This document shows positions 1 through 11,161 of a DNA stretch of 64,000 nucleotides, one piece after another. This DNA is from Omphiscola glabra (taxonomy: Eukaryota > Mollusca > Gastropoda > Lymnaeidae). Made by a program: the position numbers and the translations under genes. The notes under the pieces were generated by a model, which saw nothing but the letters and a program-made list of their open reading frames with translations, did no database searches and was not told the DNA's origin. Within the stretch, counting starts at the first letter, position 1. Each line of letters begins with the position of its first letter. The stretch spans positions 6,689,562-6,753,561 of the forward strand of contig OZ024810.1 in assembly GCA_964017045.1 (NCBI GenBank), given 5' to 3'.

Positions 1-39
1 TTACTGTATTGGCGTCTGAAAGATTGAATTTGTAATTTA

Positions 40-165
40 TTTTTCATTTTTGAGGACTTCCGGGGGAATACTAATGCTCTTCATCTAGTTCTTCCATTAT
101 GTACAAGAATGAAATATTTTTTTGAGTGATGGCTACATTCATTATTGCTCTACTTAGCGCCGAAT
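40..165 (-). mobile_element. LINE-B fragment (RT N-terminal linker)
   Basis: A short stretch carrying the words 'aggacttccggggg' and 'ctcttcatctagttcttcc' matches the nearly full-length LINE-B copy at about 54,225-54,400, minus strand, with an internal deletion. It is a decayed piece of the linker between endonuclease and reverse transcriptase. The matching copy lies in this window, so the comparison is direct. Confidence 0.6.
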
Positions 166-329
166 ATGATAATTTGGACAATATGACCTACTTTAACTTT
201 TAGCGATGTCATTTTGTAACGAGTCGACAATGCTCTCACAAAAGCAGAATAATCTTAAATAGCAAATCGTAAATGAGTCAATAGTGTTCAAGAATGGCCC
301 TTGGAAGGGATATCCGGCAACACTGCTGA

Positions 330-900
330 TATTTTATTTTGATTGCTTGAGGGATCGTAGGTTGGTGATTGTTCTGTCACCAATGCTGCCTAGAGGCGTT
401 AACAGTGAGACACAATTCTCTTTTAAAAGATGTTGAACAAGGTGGGTAGAGCAAGCAGCCTCGTCGTACTCCAACTGTGGGCTTGAACCATTCTCCGACG
501 ATATTGATGAAGAAGGCTGCGCTGGTCGCCTTATAACTGATGCTGCTAATCAATCTGGTTAACTTTGAGTTTATGTTGTAGGCCCTCATTGTGGCCCATA
601 AAGCAGCATGCCAAGCCCTGTCGAATACGTTCTTGAAATCCAAAGGACGCGTTATAGGTTTTGTTGGTGAGTATATTTCTCACATAGTATCCGGCGGTTC
701 AGCATCTGATCAGTAGTTCCACGTCCTTGCCGGAAGCCCGCTTGTTCTTCAGCAATGATTCTGTCGGCATATGGTCTTAGCCGGATTAGCATGACCTTGC
801 ATAGGTGGCTTTTTAGGCTAATGGTGATAATTTTGGCAAAGGTGTAGATTACCTTTTATTGGGACGGTAATGATGAGCGATTGGGTCCATGATTTATGCC
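330..900 (-). mobile_element. LINE-A reverse transcriptase fragment
   Basis: The minus strand encodes a reverse-transcriptase piece with DFKNVFDRAWHAALWA (finger/palm region, the usual DFKKAFDRVWHA of this lineage), then FFINIVGEWFKPTVGVRRGCLL, where GVRQGC is the usual motif. The catalytic FADD box is missing. The same lineage is better preserved at 31,712-32,935. This is an APE-type non-LTR retrotransposon relic; I did not assign its clade. Confidence 0.75.
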
Positions 901-999
901 ATTCCGCTGCCATCCTTTCAGGTTATCATTTTCCTCGGTCAAACATTTACAATTTTTTATCTTGTACTAGCGAGTACCCGGCATGCGTTGCGATGCCAC

Positions 1000-2683
1000 T
1001 CAAGAAAGAGTTTGCGTTTTAATTATGTTTCTTGAAGAGCTTTTAAATACACAATGTTTTTTGTTTTTCCGTCTGTTGCATACACGAATAAATCGGAAGG
1101 TTTTCCAACGCGAGAGCAGGCGACATACAACATGAGAGAAGCATGGGTTTTCCAAATTTAGTCCACAAACTTGTAGCGATTGTCCATGTGCTTTGTTAAT
1201 GGTCATTGCAAATGCGGAAACTGCAGACGTTTAAATTCAAATGGCATATCTGTTGGAATCATTTGGATGCGTGGCAGCAGTACATCTTCGCCTTTAAATT
1301 TTCAATTTAAAATAGTTGCTTCGATGATATTGTTCATCATGTTTTTCACTGAAAGCTTCGTGCCGTTACAAAGTCGTGGTGGATTTATGTTTCGTAAAAG
1401 AATGATAGGCACGCCAATTTTTAAGTGTTAAAACGTGCGACGGGATGCCTGGCAAGTCAAGTGAATTCAAGAATTCCGTTGGATAATTGACAACTTCGTC
1501 TTCATTCAATACAGTATCGATTGACTTGTACGTTGTCGTTTCGCATGTGATTTCATTTTAAATGCATTGTTGATGGCATTGACATCGTTGTTTTTGGCTG
1601 CTAATATAGCACATGCACTGAGCCACTGATGATTTGTGTAATTTTGTGCGATATTTTGAAAAACTCTATAAATCAATTCGTCGATGGTTGCTATAATTTT
1701 ACAGAAACTTGTTGGCAATGTGAAATATTGTGTGGATTCATCGATTGCCATTTTCACATTCCCAATGTCCAACAACTGTTTTGCGAAACGTTCAGCGGAT
1801 GCATTATTGTGTAGTTGCACACGCATATTGGTCTTCAAAGTCGATTTATGTACATGCCGACATAGACGGGCAGCAATATCGTGACGATCTGATGATAATT
1901 GTCCAGTTAACAACAGTTCTTGTATTTCATCCCACTTAGGGTTGCATCAAAAGGTAATAAAAAATATGGGCTGCCATATGCACGAACATATTATGTCATT
2001 GCATCTTGTGCGTATTCATGCATGTGAAGAGGACTCCCAGTAAATGTGGCCGGCAGTATAACCATTTTCCCTAATTCATTTGGATTCACATTGCCATCAT
2101 TCACAACTGCATCACGTAAATGAATGTACTCTTCGGAACGCAACTTGCTTTGAATGTAGAGGAGTCGTTCGGTTTCGATTTTCGCATACATATCAACAAT
2201 GTATTGGTGGAATAATTGTCGACATTTCAAGATATGATTTTCGGCCCTCTCACGAATCATCAATCGCTATTAATAGTAATTCATGGAACTGACTTTCTTA
2301 TTCGATTCCTCATCTGTTTGTGGATTTCTCAATTTGATGTTGAAATGATATCCATCTTCTCCTTGCCAAAATAAAATTGGATATTGCAATGCGTCGTATG
2401 AGTGATGAGTTTCTGAGACTCGCTGAACATCACCATTTCTACAATGAAGAATTATATCACGTGAGATAAATTCTTCGCCTACTATAACTATCGCAACTTC
2501 ATCAATTGTTGGTGCGTTGTATTGTCTTTCGTGTTGGCCGACAGGTGTTTTGTCTGCTCTAACTACAACTGTGTAATCATCTGTCGGCATTTGTTCAAGT
2601 GAATTTCTAAACAATTGAACTAATTCGTTGTGTTGCAAAAATAGAGCTTGCAATGCAGCTACAATTTCACTCTTAGTGCCCAT
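1000..2683 (-). pseudogene. Helitron RepHel (Rep/Pif1-like helicase) remnant
   Basis: Reading down the minus strand: 2,683-2,270 encodes the region before Rep (RADKTPVGQHERQYNAPTID, ILFWQGEDGYHFNI); 2,263-1,991 continues it (NHILKCRQLFHQYIVDMY, HMHEYAQDAMT); 1,990-1,850 gives the Rep-domain words YGSPYF, TLSGMKYK and SSDRHDIAARLCR. The frame then jumps directly to the C-terminal half of the Pif1-like helicase (NMRVQL, LSACAILAAKNNDVNAIN) and ends with MTINKAHGQSLQVCGLNLEN at 1,206-1,150. The HUH nickase core, catalytic tyrosines and Walker A/B helicase motifs are missing, so it cannot code a working protein. Several frameshifts are present. Confidence 0.85.
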
Positions 2684-3369
2684 ATTGATATGACAACGTT
2701 GATCAATTTGTTAATCAGTATTCCCAATAAAATAAATTTGAAGAAATTTGGGATCTGTGTCTGGCAGAGGTAAATTCCAGCATTAAAATCTATATGTTAT
2801 TATAGTTCAATACCTTCGTTGTACATTGGGTAATTTAAAAACGTAAGAAACCATCGATTCATGTCAAATGTCTTTTCATTAATCAAAACTGTGAATTTCT
2901 CACACTATTATAGAATTACTTTATCATTGCTGTTAAAAACCATAACACGTTTACAACGTCATATCCTTTTCTAAAATACGTCACAAAATTCAAGCTTATT
3001 TATAAAAACAACAAAAATACTCTCTACACTAAACATGCAACAATGTGTTTTCTCTGCTCTTTCTACAAATTTGCTGTCTGTTGGCATTTGTTCAAGGGTG
3101 GTTATTTTGATGGCTCTGTTTGAAATTATATTGATGAAGCTCATTTAAGAAAACAAAACGAATTTAAGGCCCCCGGCCCAAACGAAATATTTTAAAATGG
3201 TTGCATTAATTCAGAAGCCTACTTATTATGTAACACAGAAACTGAAATGTCGTTATTTGTATTTGATTCAATTTCATCCACCCATAAAATTAAATTAAGA
3301 AAAAATGGTTGTAATAAATTAGAAACATTTGCGGGAGTGCGCATATCAATTCACCAAAGTTTTATCGCA
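2684..3369. other. Non-coding Helitron-1 interior
   Basis: AT-rich interior of Helitron-1 with no reading frame. The stretch around 2,925-3,050 (words 'aacgtcatatcc', 'aaattcaagcttatt', 'tactctctacactaaacatgcaa') recurs at 12,950-13,075, 15,555-15,665 and 30,300-30,360, always inside family I copies, so it is element sequence rather than host sequence. Confidence 0.6.
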
Positions 3370-4480
3370 ATCGGATGAATGGTATAGGAATGCATGCGAT
3401 AATTATAAAGACAATAAAACGGTGGCACAAACGGAATATTGTAGAATTGTTGTATTACTTCAGAAACCTACTTATTATATCACACACACAGTTTAATGTT
3501 GCTATTTGTATATCATTAAAAAATCTATCCATTAATGTATTAGCTCCGTTTGAAATTATATTTGTAAAGATCATATTGGAAAAATAGAACATAGGGCCCC
3601 TGGCTCAAAACGGAATATTTTTAAACGGTTGTAATAATTCAAAAAGCTTTGCGGGCGTGTGCAAAAATCTTACTAAAGTTTTATCGCATTCAGATGAATG
3701 ATATAAGAGCGCATACGAAAATTATTTTTTAGTAAACTTATAAGTAAAAAAAAATTGGGGGCCAAAGGCAAAAAACGGAATATTTTAAAAGTGTTGTAAG
3801 GGATAAGTAAAATGCGAAAGCTTATGGACAACAACTCAAAAAGGTTTTGTCGCAATCGTATGCATGGTGTAGGAGCGCATACGTTTGAAATTATATTTAT
3901 ATAGCTCATATTAGAAAAAAACGAACATGGGGCCCCTGGCTTAATACGGAATATATTAAAACGGTTATAATTGTTTGGAAACCGTAGCGGGCGTGCTCGC
4001 AACTCTTCACCAACGTTTTAGCGTATTCAGATAAATGGTGTAGGAGCGCACACGAAATTTGTAGTTTACAAATCTCATATAGGAAAAAAACGATTTTAAA
4101 GCCATCGGCTAAATGACTCTGTAAAATGCGCAATGTTATGGACAAAAACTAACTAACGTTTTTTTTTGCAATCGCTTGAATGGTGTAGGAGCGCATTCGG
4201 TTTGAAATTATATTTATATAGCTCGAACACGAGGCCCTTGGCTCAAAACGGAATATTTTAAAACGGTTATAATTATTTTTGAACCTTTGTGGGCGTGCTT
4301 GCAACATTTTACCAAAGATTTATCGCATTCAGACGAATGGTGTAGGAGCGCAGAATGAAGGGCCAACGGCCGAAAACGAAATATTTGAAAAGTTTTTTAA
4401 TGACGCAGTTATATGCCCAGATAGGTGGCCAACAACTCACCAAAGTTTTGTTGCAATCGCATGAATGATGTGGGAGCGCA
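3370..4480 (-). repeat. Degenerate tandem array inside Helitron-1
   Basis: The motif 'ggtgtaggagcgca' (and variants) recurs at about 3,382, 3,701, 3,867, 4,038, 4,183, 4,340 and 4,469, giving spacings of about 130-170 bp in the better part. Each monomer also carries 'acggaatattttaaaa' and a 'gggcccctggc' or 'ggggccaacggc' box. This is the decayed version of the regular array at 13,300-15,375. Confidence 0.75.
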
Positions 4481-4529
4481 TATGAGACAAACAGACATAC
4501 AGACATACATTTATTTTTATCAATATAGA

Positions 4530-4703
4530 TTATAGTAATACGCCTTTGCTTTGGATTGGTTAGTTCTTTCCCCAACTGGTATGTCTTTTGCGTTTGTTTT
4601 TCTTCAAGCAATGTTTAATGTTGTATTATTGCTATCAATACAATTATTCCTCTTTGCCCTGCTCAAACCATTTTTGATTGTTTGGTTCATTTTCTTATAT
4701 TAA
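4530..4703. other. Unassigned spacer between two elements
   Basis: AT-rich sequence between the 5' end of Helitron-1 and the TTAA target of the next element. No coding or repeat signal was recognised. Confidence 0.4.
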
Positions 4704-6111
4704 GTTAGAAGACCCCACTGGGACCCTAAAATTGAAGATCCTTAATTAAAATTAATTTCAATCACATAGATTCTATGGGGTTGATAATTAGTTCCTAAGG
4801 TGAAATTAGAATTTTTGTGCAAATTAGGATCCCAATATGGCCTCATATTTTTCAACACTCATAGCTCAGCAATAAATTGACATTTAGCCTTGATTTTTTG
4901 CACAAATGTTCATAATTAGCATTTGCATGGCTGAAAGGAAAATCTTTGTATTGTAATGCAGTTTTTTTTGTGTGAATTTTTAAAAATTTACTATTACGAG
5001 AATGCAAGAAATTAGCTTGTTTTTAAATCTAGAAAGCAACCAAAGAAATATTTAACTTCAGTGTACTGCATTTATTTTACTTCAGGCCCTTCATAAAAGG
5101 GTTAGAAATATCCACAGCAAATTTCATGCAAATCCAAAAAAAATAATTAAGAATATAATTTTTTGAAATTAGATGACAATGACGAAAATGAAGTTTCCGG
5201 GAAAATTGAAAAAGCCTTAATTTCACTTAATATCTTGTATTAAATAATTTCTGTTCTGTGAGGTCTAAAAAGCCTTTTGTTCTCTTCTGGGTCGTTTCAG
5301 AGGCTTTAACGGTAGACGAATTTATATGCAGCTTTTCACGGTGAAATATCCACTCTGGATCCCAAGGTGTTCAAATAATTTTAAAATATGACACAGCACT
5401 ATAGACTGCCTCTTCTAATGTTCCCTTTTCAACAAAATACTCTCTTGAACAACGATCCCATATTAACATATTTAACGTTTGTTGTTATTTTGAGTCTTGC
5501 CGTGAAGACACTTACTGAGCAACTGCTCGTTGGCTAGATCCTGAAATACAGGCTCAAGGAAGAGTATATAACTGCTTGAGGGAGGTCATTTTTGTGCTTG
5601 TATTTCGCAGGATCAAGCTTATATTTGCACCATGAGTTACTTGGGCAAAATGTATGATTAGGAGACGTGTCTGAAGAACCAACACGATGTAGAACAGCTT
5701 TTACATCAGCTTTCATTTTAGCCAAATTTCCAGCATTCTGCCGAATGATGAAGCCAAAATAATTTTGAAGTGTGTCAATCTTCTTGTTGGTCAGTCTACC
5801 AATACCCCCTATACCCTTGCCTCAGCAAGTTTTCTACCCTTATTTTCTGCTACTAGTCATCTCAACCTGGAACCGCATCGCTTCTGCACGTGTCTAACGC
5901 ATTCTAACTTTTTTATTTAAAATATTAAAATGTTACTGTTTTAGAGTGTAAATAATGGTTGCTATGGAAAATTTATTGCACAAAATTAAACTGTTTTCAT
6001 ATTTTTGTTAAATAACAAGTTCAATTAGTATACAAATGCATGAACTTTCTAAATATGCACTAAAATTGACAAATTTCATAATTTTATAACAATTTTGGGG
6101 GGTCTTCTACC
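4704..6111 (-). mobile_element. TTAA-flanked Kolobok-like DNA transposon
   Basis: The element is bounded by TTAA at 4,700-4,703 and 6,112-6,115. The ends form an inverted repeat, GTTAGAAGACCCC on the left and GGTAGAAGACCCC when the right end is reverse-complemented (12 of 13). Total length is 1,408 bp. It contains a broken transposase on the minus strand. TTAA duplications are known for piggyBac and Kolobok; the transposase relic resembles the Mutator-like/Kolobok type and not piggyBac, so I call it Kolobok-like. The superfamily call is inference; the ends are seen. Confidence 0.7.
5260..5860 (-). pseudogene. Transposase remnant of the TTAA element
   Basis: The minus strand reads GRLTNKKIDTLQNYFGFIIR, then AGNLAKMKADVKAVLHRVG, SSDTSPNHTFCPSNSWCKYK and LLSKCLHGKTQNNN. 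These words match my memory of metazoan Mutator-like/Kolobok-type transposases (typically '..SSD..P.H..CP...SWCKY.....' followed by 'KCLHGRTQNSNES'). Frameshifts and stops break it after the C/H-rich part and after KTQNNN. No intact frame longer than about 63 codons remains, so it is a pseudogene. I have no alignment; the family name rests on motif recall. Confidence 0.65.
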
Positions 6112-6115
6112 TTAA

Positions 6116-7110
6116 GCGGCCCCCTCTGTATCTACCATCTTTGTTTTCTTTAACTCTCCGTTTATCACACAGATCGAGGATGTCAGCTGTCACCCATGGT
6201 TTTTGGGTTGGTCCATGCTTACCAAAGATGTCATGGGCTGTGTCCGTCACAGCTGTGTTGAAGTTATGAATCAGTGTGTTCATGTCTGAACAGTCTGCAT
6301 CTATAATGTTAAGCGCTGTAAATGTTCCTCATATCATTGCTTGGAAGGCTTCTGCTACTTGTGGATCCTTCAAAAGATTGATTTTGGTTCTGGTATATCT
6401 TTCCTTCAGTCATCATTATATCGAGGTCACTTCCAGCCTCAGCTCCTGGGAAGCTGCGAGTTTTTCTAACATGATATGGTCATTCTGATTGTGATGTTTC
6501 CCATTGGGGCTATGCCATGAGGTTTTACTGGATATTTTAGGTTCACTCAGAGTGTTTGCCAGTACGAATTTATTGAAGCTGGCGAATTCCAAGAGCCTCA
6601 GGCTTCTCTCGTTTGAATTGCGTTACAGTGGTCCACGTGACTTTCCAGTTCGCATAAGCATCTTCCTCTACTTTGACATTCCAATCGCCTTGAACGAGGG
6701 TTTGATGAAGTTAGTGTATACGCTTGTTCAATGGTGGTTGAAAGATGTTGCCCTGAGGGAAAGTGACGAGCCAGCTCGAAATTGATCGACAGCTCAAAAT
6801 ACTGTTCTTAAAGTTTTTATGGACGAGGAACTCCTTGTTCTAGTCTGTCTTCCCGTCCACTAAAATAAAGTCTATGGCCTTACAGTCGATGTTTCTCACA
6901 AGTTTTTCCTTCTTATTTCACACAGACCTAGGATGTCCCATCTGTATCTGTTCATTACATGCACCAATTCCTCCACCTTGCCTGTTTCTCTCAACGGACT
7001 CACCTTCCAGATACCTATTGTAATATTATTCCTGGCACTGATATTGTTTTTTTGCCTACTTCTGTTGTTCTGGTAACCCATGCGAAAGCCGAGCAAGTAT
7101 GGATTGTGAA
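6116..7110 (-). mobile_element. LINE-A endonuclease and linker fragment
   Basis: At 7,096-6,940 the minus strand encodes the start of an APE-type endonuclease (ITIGIWKVSPLRETGKVEEL, then YRWDILGLCEIRRKN). At about 6,710-6,500 it carries QGDWNVKVEEDAYANWK (the GDWNA catalytic region) and later endonuclease sequence. Between 6,400 and 6,116 it shows the linker (TDILDLCDKRR-like). Order and strand match a single 5' piece of LINE-A, starting immediately beside the right TTAA of the Kolobok-like element. Stops are frequent; it is dead. Confidence 0.75.
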
Positions 7111-7794
7111 TCTGTTCTCATTGACATGTAGCGTAACTAGGGCAGTTTTCGCATGGCACGGCATAAACTACACAAATTATCCCACATTCGTTAGTTGATC
7201 TCGTATATCTTTTCCGTTTCCAGGCTGTCTGCCGATTAGTTTTATCCGTTTTCTTCTCCTTTTAATTATTGTTACGTTTTATGAACACTGGCCGTTTGCT
7301 ATGCATATAGCTGTTTTAATTTTTATTGGGTCGCTTTCAGCCATCTTGTTGTTAATAAGGGTTACTTATTTCATTATAAATGACGATGGCAGTTAAAAAT
7401 TTATTGTAAAAAGTATCTATAATAAATGAAAAAGTATTCATCTTTCTTTAGATTCATAATAGCTCTCTACAAGTAAGGAACATATTCTGGTAAGGGTCTG
7501 AGACTACTCTCTTATAACCAAGCCTGTCATATTACCAACTTCGCTAAATAGAGCCATTTTAATTTCCATCTAGTGAGAGACATGCGGTTAACACATTCCA
7601 TAGATTTTCGGGGACCAGGCTGCAATATCGATATCAAGAGAGCAAAATGTGGACCAGAATAATACCTCAGTGGAATTATTCCCTGTTACAAGGCTGTCTG
7701 ATGATATTGCCAATATGTATCTGTAATGATAGATCAGTCTTGAACCTTATGACGCTTCAAGGTCAAATATAAAATGATCAACGAGCTTCTCAGA
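7111..7794. other. No gene seen; probable LINE 5' leader and AT-rich DNA
   Basis: The minus strand at about 7,345-7,200 has a short open stretch (SDPIKIKTAICIANGQCS) that may be the 5' leader of the LINE-A copy. The rest is low complexity or unrecognised. No splice-bounded coding exon was found. Confidence 0.35.
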
Positions 7795-8000
7795 CCTTAA
7801 CGACGCACGGCGCTCACTGCCCATGAACAGATACAACATCAACGCCCTCACTGAAACCTCACATAAGCGGCACTGAACATGAAGCTCTTCGCCAGCCACT
7901 AACGAAGAGCGACGTCCCTGCTCCCCATCCAGCGATATGAAATACTGCGAAGGCCTCCCCGCTGCTAATCAGCGGTCGTGTGTTAGCCTAGTTCACGAAC
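7795..8000 (+). mobile_element. LINE endonuclease scrap
   Basis: The plus strand reads MNRYNINALTET after an 'RRT/RRS' start, resembling the 'L.RYNIDALSETR' region of LINE endonucleases. It is about 200 bp, frameshifted and dead. The assignment depends on a short motif only. Confidence 0.45.
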
Positions 8001-8039
8001 CACAACGTAAACTGTGAGCCGTTTGTGCTAATTGGCATG

Positions 8040-9165
8040 GAAAAAACCGACCAGGCTAGGCAGACGAAGACTAATTCCCGACATCACAGAGGCTGCAATC
8101 CGTGAGCTGCGGATTATGCTACAGATTAGGCGTGTTGACTGATTTTGCACCAAGTCAAGTTTCTCCGGTGTGGTTCTGCTCGCATAAACCTGAATTGACA
8201 TGCTCTAGTCGATGATAGATCTTACAGTACAATATAAACAGCACAGAACGTGCTCGCAGATGCACCTAAGTTGGTACTGACGAGCTTCTAGACTATGCAT
8301 AAGTTTCTAGAGGCTTCCGCGACAAATAGATCGATATGTGTATGCAGCTGGAGCTTTTCGGGTTGTTACACTTTTGCAGTCACAGCCCCAATAACTAAGG
8401 CGTATTGGTACCTCTTTGATAATTCAGCATGTATACTGTGTTTGCAGTGTTCACAGTCATTTTTAATTTACTAGGAAAGTGTCTGATTGAATTGAGGTCG
8501 GCTGCAGGTCCAAGGCATCCTCCCTTGTCCTCCAAAGAGCACACTCGTCCACGAACAGTGCTTTTTCACTTCTTATGATCCCGGGGAGCATGATATAAAC
8601 GTCAATGTTCACCAGAAAGTCCTTGAGCCTCCAATACATAAACCCGTTGAAGTTTGAGGGATTGACGTTGTCGCGAGACTGTGTCGTAAGCCTGCTTAAG
8701 GTCGAGAAAAACAGACAGCGTGCTTTTCTTAGCTTGAACCCGATGGCACTAACCGCAACACTTGTCGTTTTCTGCGGAACCCGCTCTGATTAAAATCGAG
8801 CTTCTAATTCTCGAGGTACCGGGACAACAGCCGTTCAGCTACCTTACCATGACACGATTTAATGGAAATTGGTCGGTAGCTGTGGGAGAGGTCCGAAGGT
8901 TTGTCTGTCTTCAGGATTAAAGTTATTGTGGCCTTGCGCCATGCATCGGGTATTAGGCCTTTATTTTTTGAGCGAGGACCTAAATGCCGTAACATATCGT
9001 TTGAGACTCGGTCAGAGCCAGCGGCCTTTGCAGTTTTGCATTCTTAGAGCTTCTTCCAAATTACTCGGTGTGAATGGGGCGGATATAACACTTGACCGGT
9101 CAGCCCACGGTAGTGTTTCGTCTTTTCTGCGCAATGCTGGACAGATCCCTGCATCGTCTCAAAGA
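8040..9165 (-). mobile_element. LINE-C reverse transcriptase fragment (Jockey/CR1-like)
   Basis: At 8,995-8,804 the minus strand encodes IPDAWRKATITLILKTDKPS then SYRPISIKSCHGKVAERLLS, the RT domain 1-2 signature (W..A...PI.K..K......YRPISL.S...K..E). Downstream, frameshifted, come FNQSGFR-like and DLKQAYD-like words at 8,790-8,600. It is an RT type distinct from LINE-A and LINE-B. Confidence 0.7.
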
Positions 9166-9189
9166 TGAAAATTTATATCCAACCTAAGG

Positions 9190-10040
9190 TACAACCTTAG
9201 GCCACCAAAGCTCCGAAACGCCTCAAAAAACCTTTGAAACCATGGATGAATGCCTTGATACCATCACACCAAGACGGGAAAACAGCGTGGAACAAACTTC
9301 GTCAGACGGTGTATAACAGCCGCTGAATGCCTCGGACCCTTTTCCAGGCAACAGGGATTGGTTTGATGAAAACAAAACAGCGATTCAAATGCTATTTGAG
9401 CAAAAACGTCAAGCATGCAAGTCCCTCTATGGATGACCCAATGTCAACAGAAATGAGGAGCATCCTAAGCAAAGTACAGATGCATGCGTCAGAGACAAGA
9501 CTCCTAGCTGAGTGCAAAAGCTGATTAGACAGAGAAGACACTTCAGGCTCCTCCCCTCTCCTTATTGCAGACGGTTCTACAATCATCACAGATAAGGAGA
9601 AAATCTTGGAAAGATAGGCGGAACACATTGATAGTGTACTGAATACTCCCAACGAACAAGTCACTGGCCGCTGTCCCAACTGGTCGAGATACAAACATCA
9701 ATCCGTGGAATGTCCATTGGCAAAGTACCTGGCACCGACCTGATTCCAGATTCCCAACAACCAGCGTTGATGAATAAGCTATTGCGTCTATTCTAGATCA
9801 TCTGACAGTGACAGACGGAAACTAGACCAAAGGACCTCAAAGATGACTCGATTATCCACCTGTAATACCACAATAGAATCGGTGGAATTTATTACTGTCC
9901 ATCGCAGGCAAGATCTTGGCCTGCACCCTTCTGAACAGCCTGAATGCACATCTGTAGCTAGGACAGGTGAAAAATGCAAACCTTTATTTAATATTTATCA
10001 ACCTGAATAAGACTTTTGACATGGTCAATAGAGAAGGGCT
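9190..10040 (+). mobile_element. LINE-B-related fragment, plus strand
   Basis: The plus strand carries a linker between endonuclease and RT (DWFDENKTAIQMLFEQKRQA, then a 'SGSSPLL.ADGST.ITDKEKILERWAEH'-like stretch broken by frameshifts, then GKVPGTDLIP, the RT entry motif) and further on 'INL.FIN.NKTFDMVNREGL' near 9,985-10,040 (RT domain with AFD changed to TFD). It is badly decayed. Bases 9,441-9,471 are repeated exactly at 15,423-15,453. Confidence 0.65.
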
Positions 10041-10499
10041 GTGTACAAATCACGAAGAATAATTCCCCTTCATCTATCACCTGGCACCTGACAGTCATTT
10101 CAAGCTATCCCTGTCCCTCCGTCCCACCACAGCAGCTGGGATGAAAAGAGGTTGCCTAGGAGCAGTACCCTTAAAGATTGCATATTTAAAATCACTGTTG
10201 CAGTCATGCTCTTTCTATCCCAGTTTTCGTGCGTTACCTTTGCCTAACACGGCAACACAGTATCCCGCTATACTTAATTTGTACGTAATCTTGATAAATC
10301 ACAGGTGTAACATTGTACAAAATTAAGGGTACGAAGAGATTGTAATAACTATAGAGTAATTTCTCACCTTGGCGGATGGTAAGACGTTTTCCCGTGAAGC
10401 CAGCCCCTAAACGATTCAAGGAGTGGCAAACCGTGTATACCTAGAGTCCAAGTGTGGCCTCCGAAGTGGTCGCTCAAATATTTACGATATATTTATTAT
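10041..10499. other. No clear feature
   Basis: Mixed sequence between two LINE fragments. The first part is probably more of the LINE at 9,190-10,040; the rest is unrecognised. Confidence 0.3.
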
Positions 10500-10870
10500 G
10501 CCAATTGCAGGAGACGTTTCGGAGATGCTTGTTCAGTCTCTTGCATTGACCTTTCACAAAAACAAGCACAGCAACAGTAAACTTCAATGGCATGGCCTCT
10601 GAGGCATTCACTGTTCACAGAGGAATAAAAAAATAATTGTACTTGGCACCATCTCTCTTCATTGTTGATGCTCGGTCGATTTGCCTATAGGGATGTGAAG
10701 AGTACCTGATCTGATGCTAGGCTGTTCAATATCACCCACATTTGTGCAATGACAAAGGTAAAAAATACGTAAAGATTTAGTGATGCATAAATACTTTTCA
10801 CTGACAATGTTCAGTGACAATTCACTCGATTGTAAAAGAGTTGTGACTGACAGAAAATAAACTTTTTTGA
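10500..10870 (+). mobile_element. LINE-B fragment (RT palm), plus strand
   Basis: The plus strand reads TVNFNGMASEAFTVHRGIKK, then LAPSLFIVDA and FNITHICAMTKV, which parallel TVTFNGAVSEAFPVSSGVKQ, LAPTLLDA and FNIARLCAKTKE of the antisense LINE-B at 53,590-53,780. It is truncated before the catalytic FADD box. Confidence 0.65.
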
Positions 10871-11161
10871 GGCAAGGAGTCTAGTTTTCTCTCGGTTGAC
10901 ATAAAAGACCTTATAATTCATAAATGAAAACTAGTGATTTATAAATGAATTTGGAATTTATTATGGAAACATGGATTAATGATTGAATATTTTATTCAAT
11001 AAACGTCTGGGGATTTATTTAGGATCTTGGATTTTATTAAAACGGTGCTTTTCTTTACGAACTTCGATTTTTCATTGGGTACCAGATGAAGATGCTTTCG
11101 ATTCAAAAAGGAACAAAAGATTTATGAAAGATTTAGGGATTTTTTAAAATTTTATTAAAAA
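10871..11161. other. AT-rich spacer, nothing recognised
   Basis: AT-rich sequence with short direct echoes ('gatttataaatgaa', 'attttatt'). No coding or terminal-repeat signal. Confidence 0.35.

Larger units (their letters stand above)
967..4529 (-). mobile_element. Helitron-1 (family I), internally deleted
   Basis: Both termini are visible on the minus strand. The 3' end (low coordinate) has the hairpin GGCAT-N8-ATGCC followed by GGGTACTCGCTAG, i.e. a CTAG end at 967-970. The 5' end begins TC at 4,529-4,528, then a TATG-rich microsatellite. The flanking bases are A (4,530 complement) and T (966 complement), the A|T target typical of Helitrons, with no target duplication. The inside holds broken RepHel coding sequence near the 3' end and a degenerate tandem array near the 5' end. 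Hairpin plus CTRR plus TC plus AT target is diagnostic of rolling-circle Helitrons. Confidence 0.85.
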
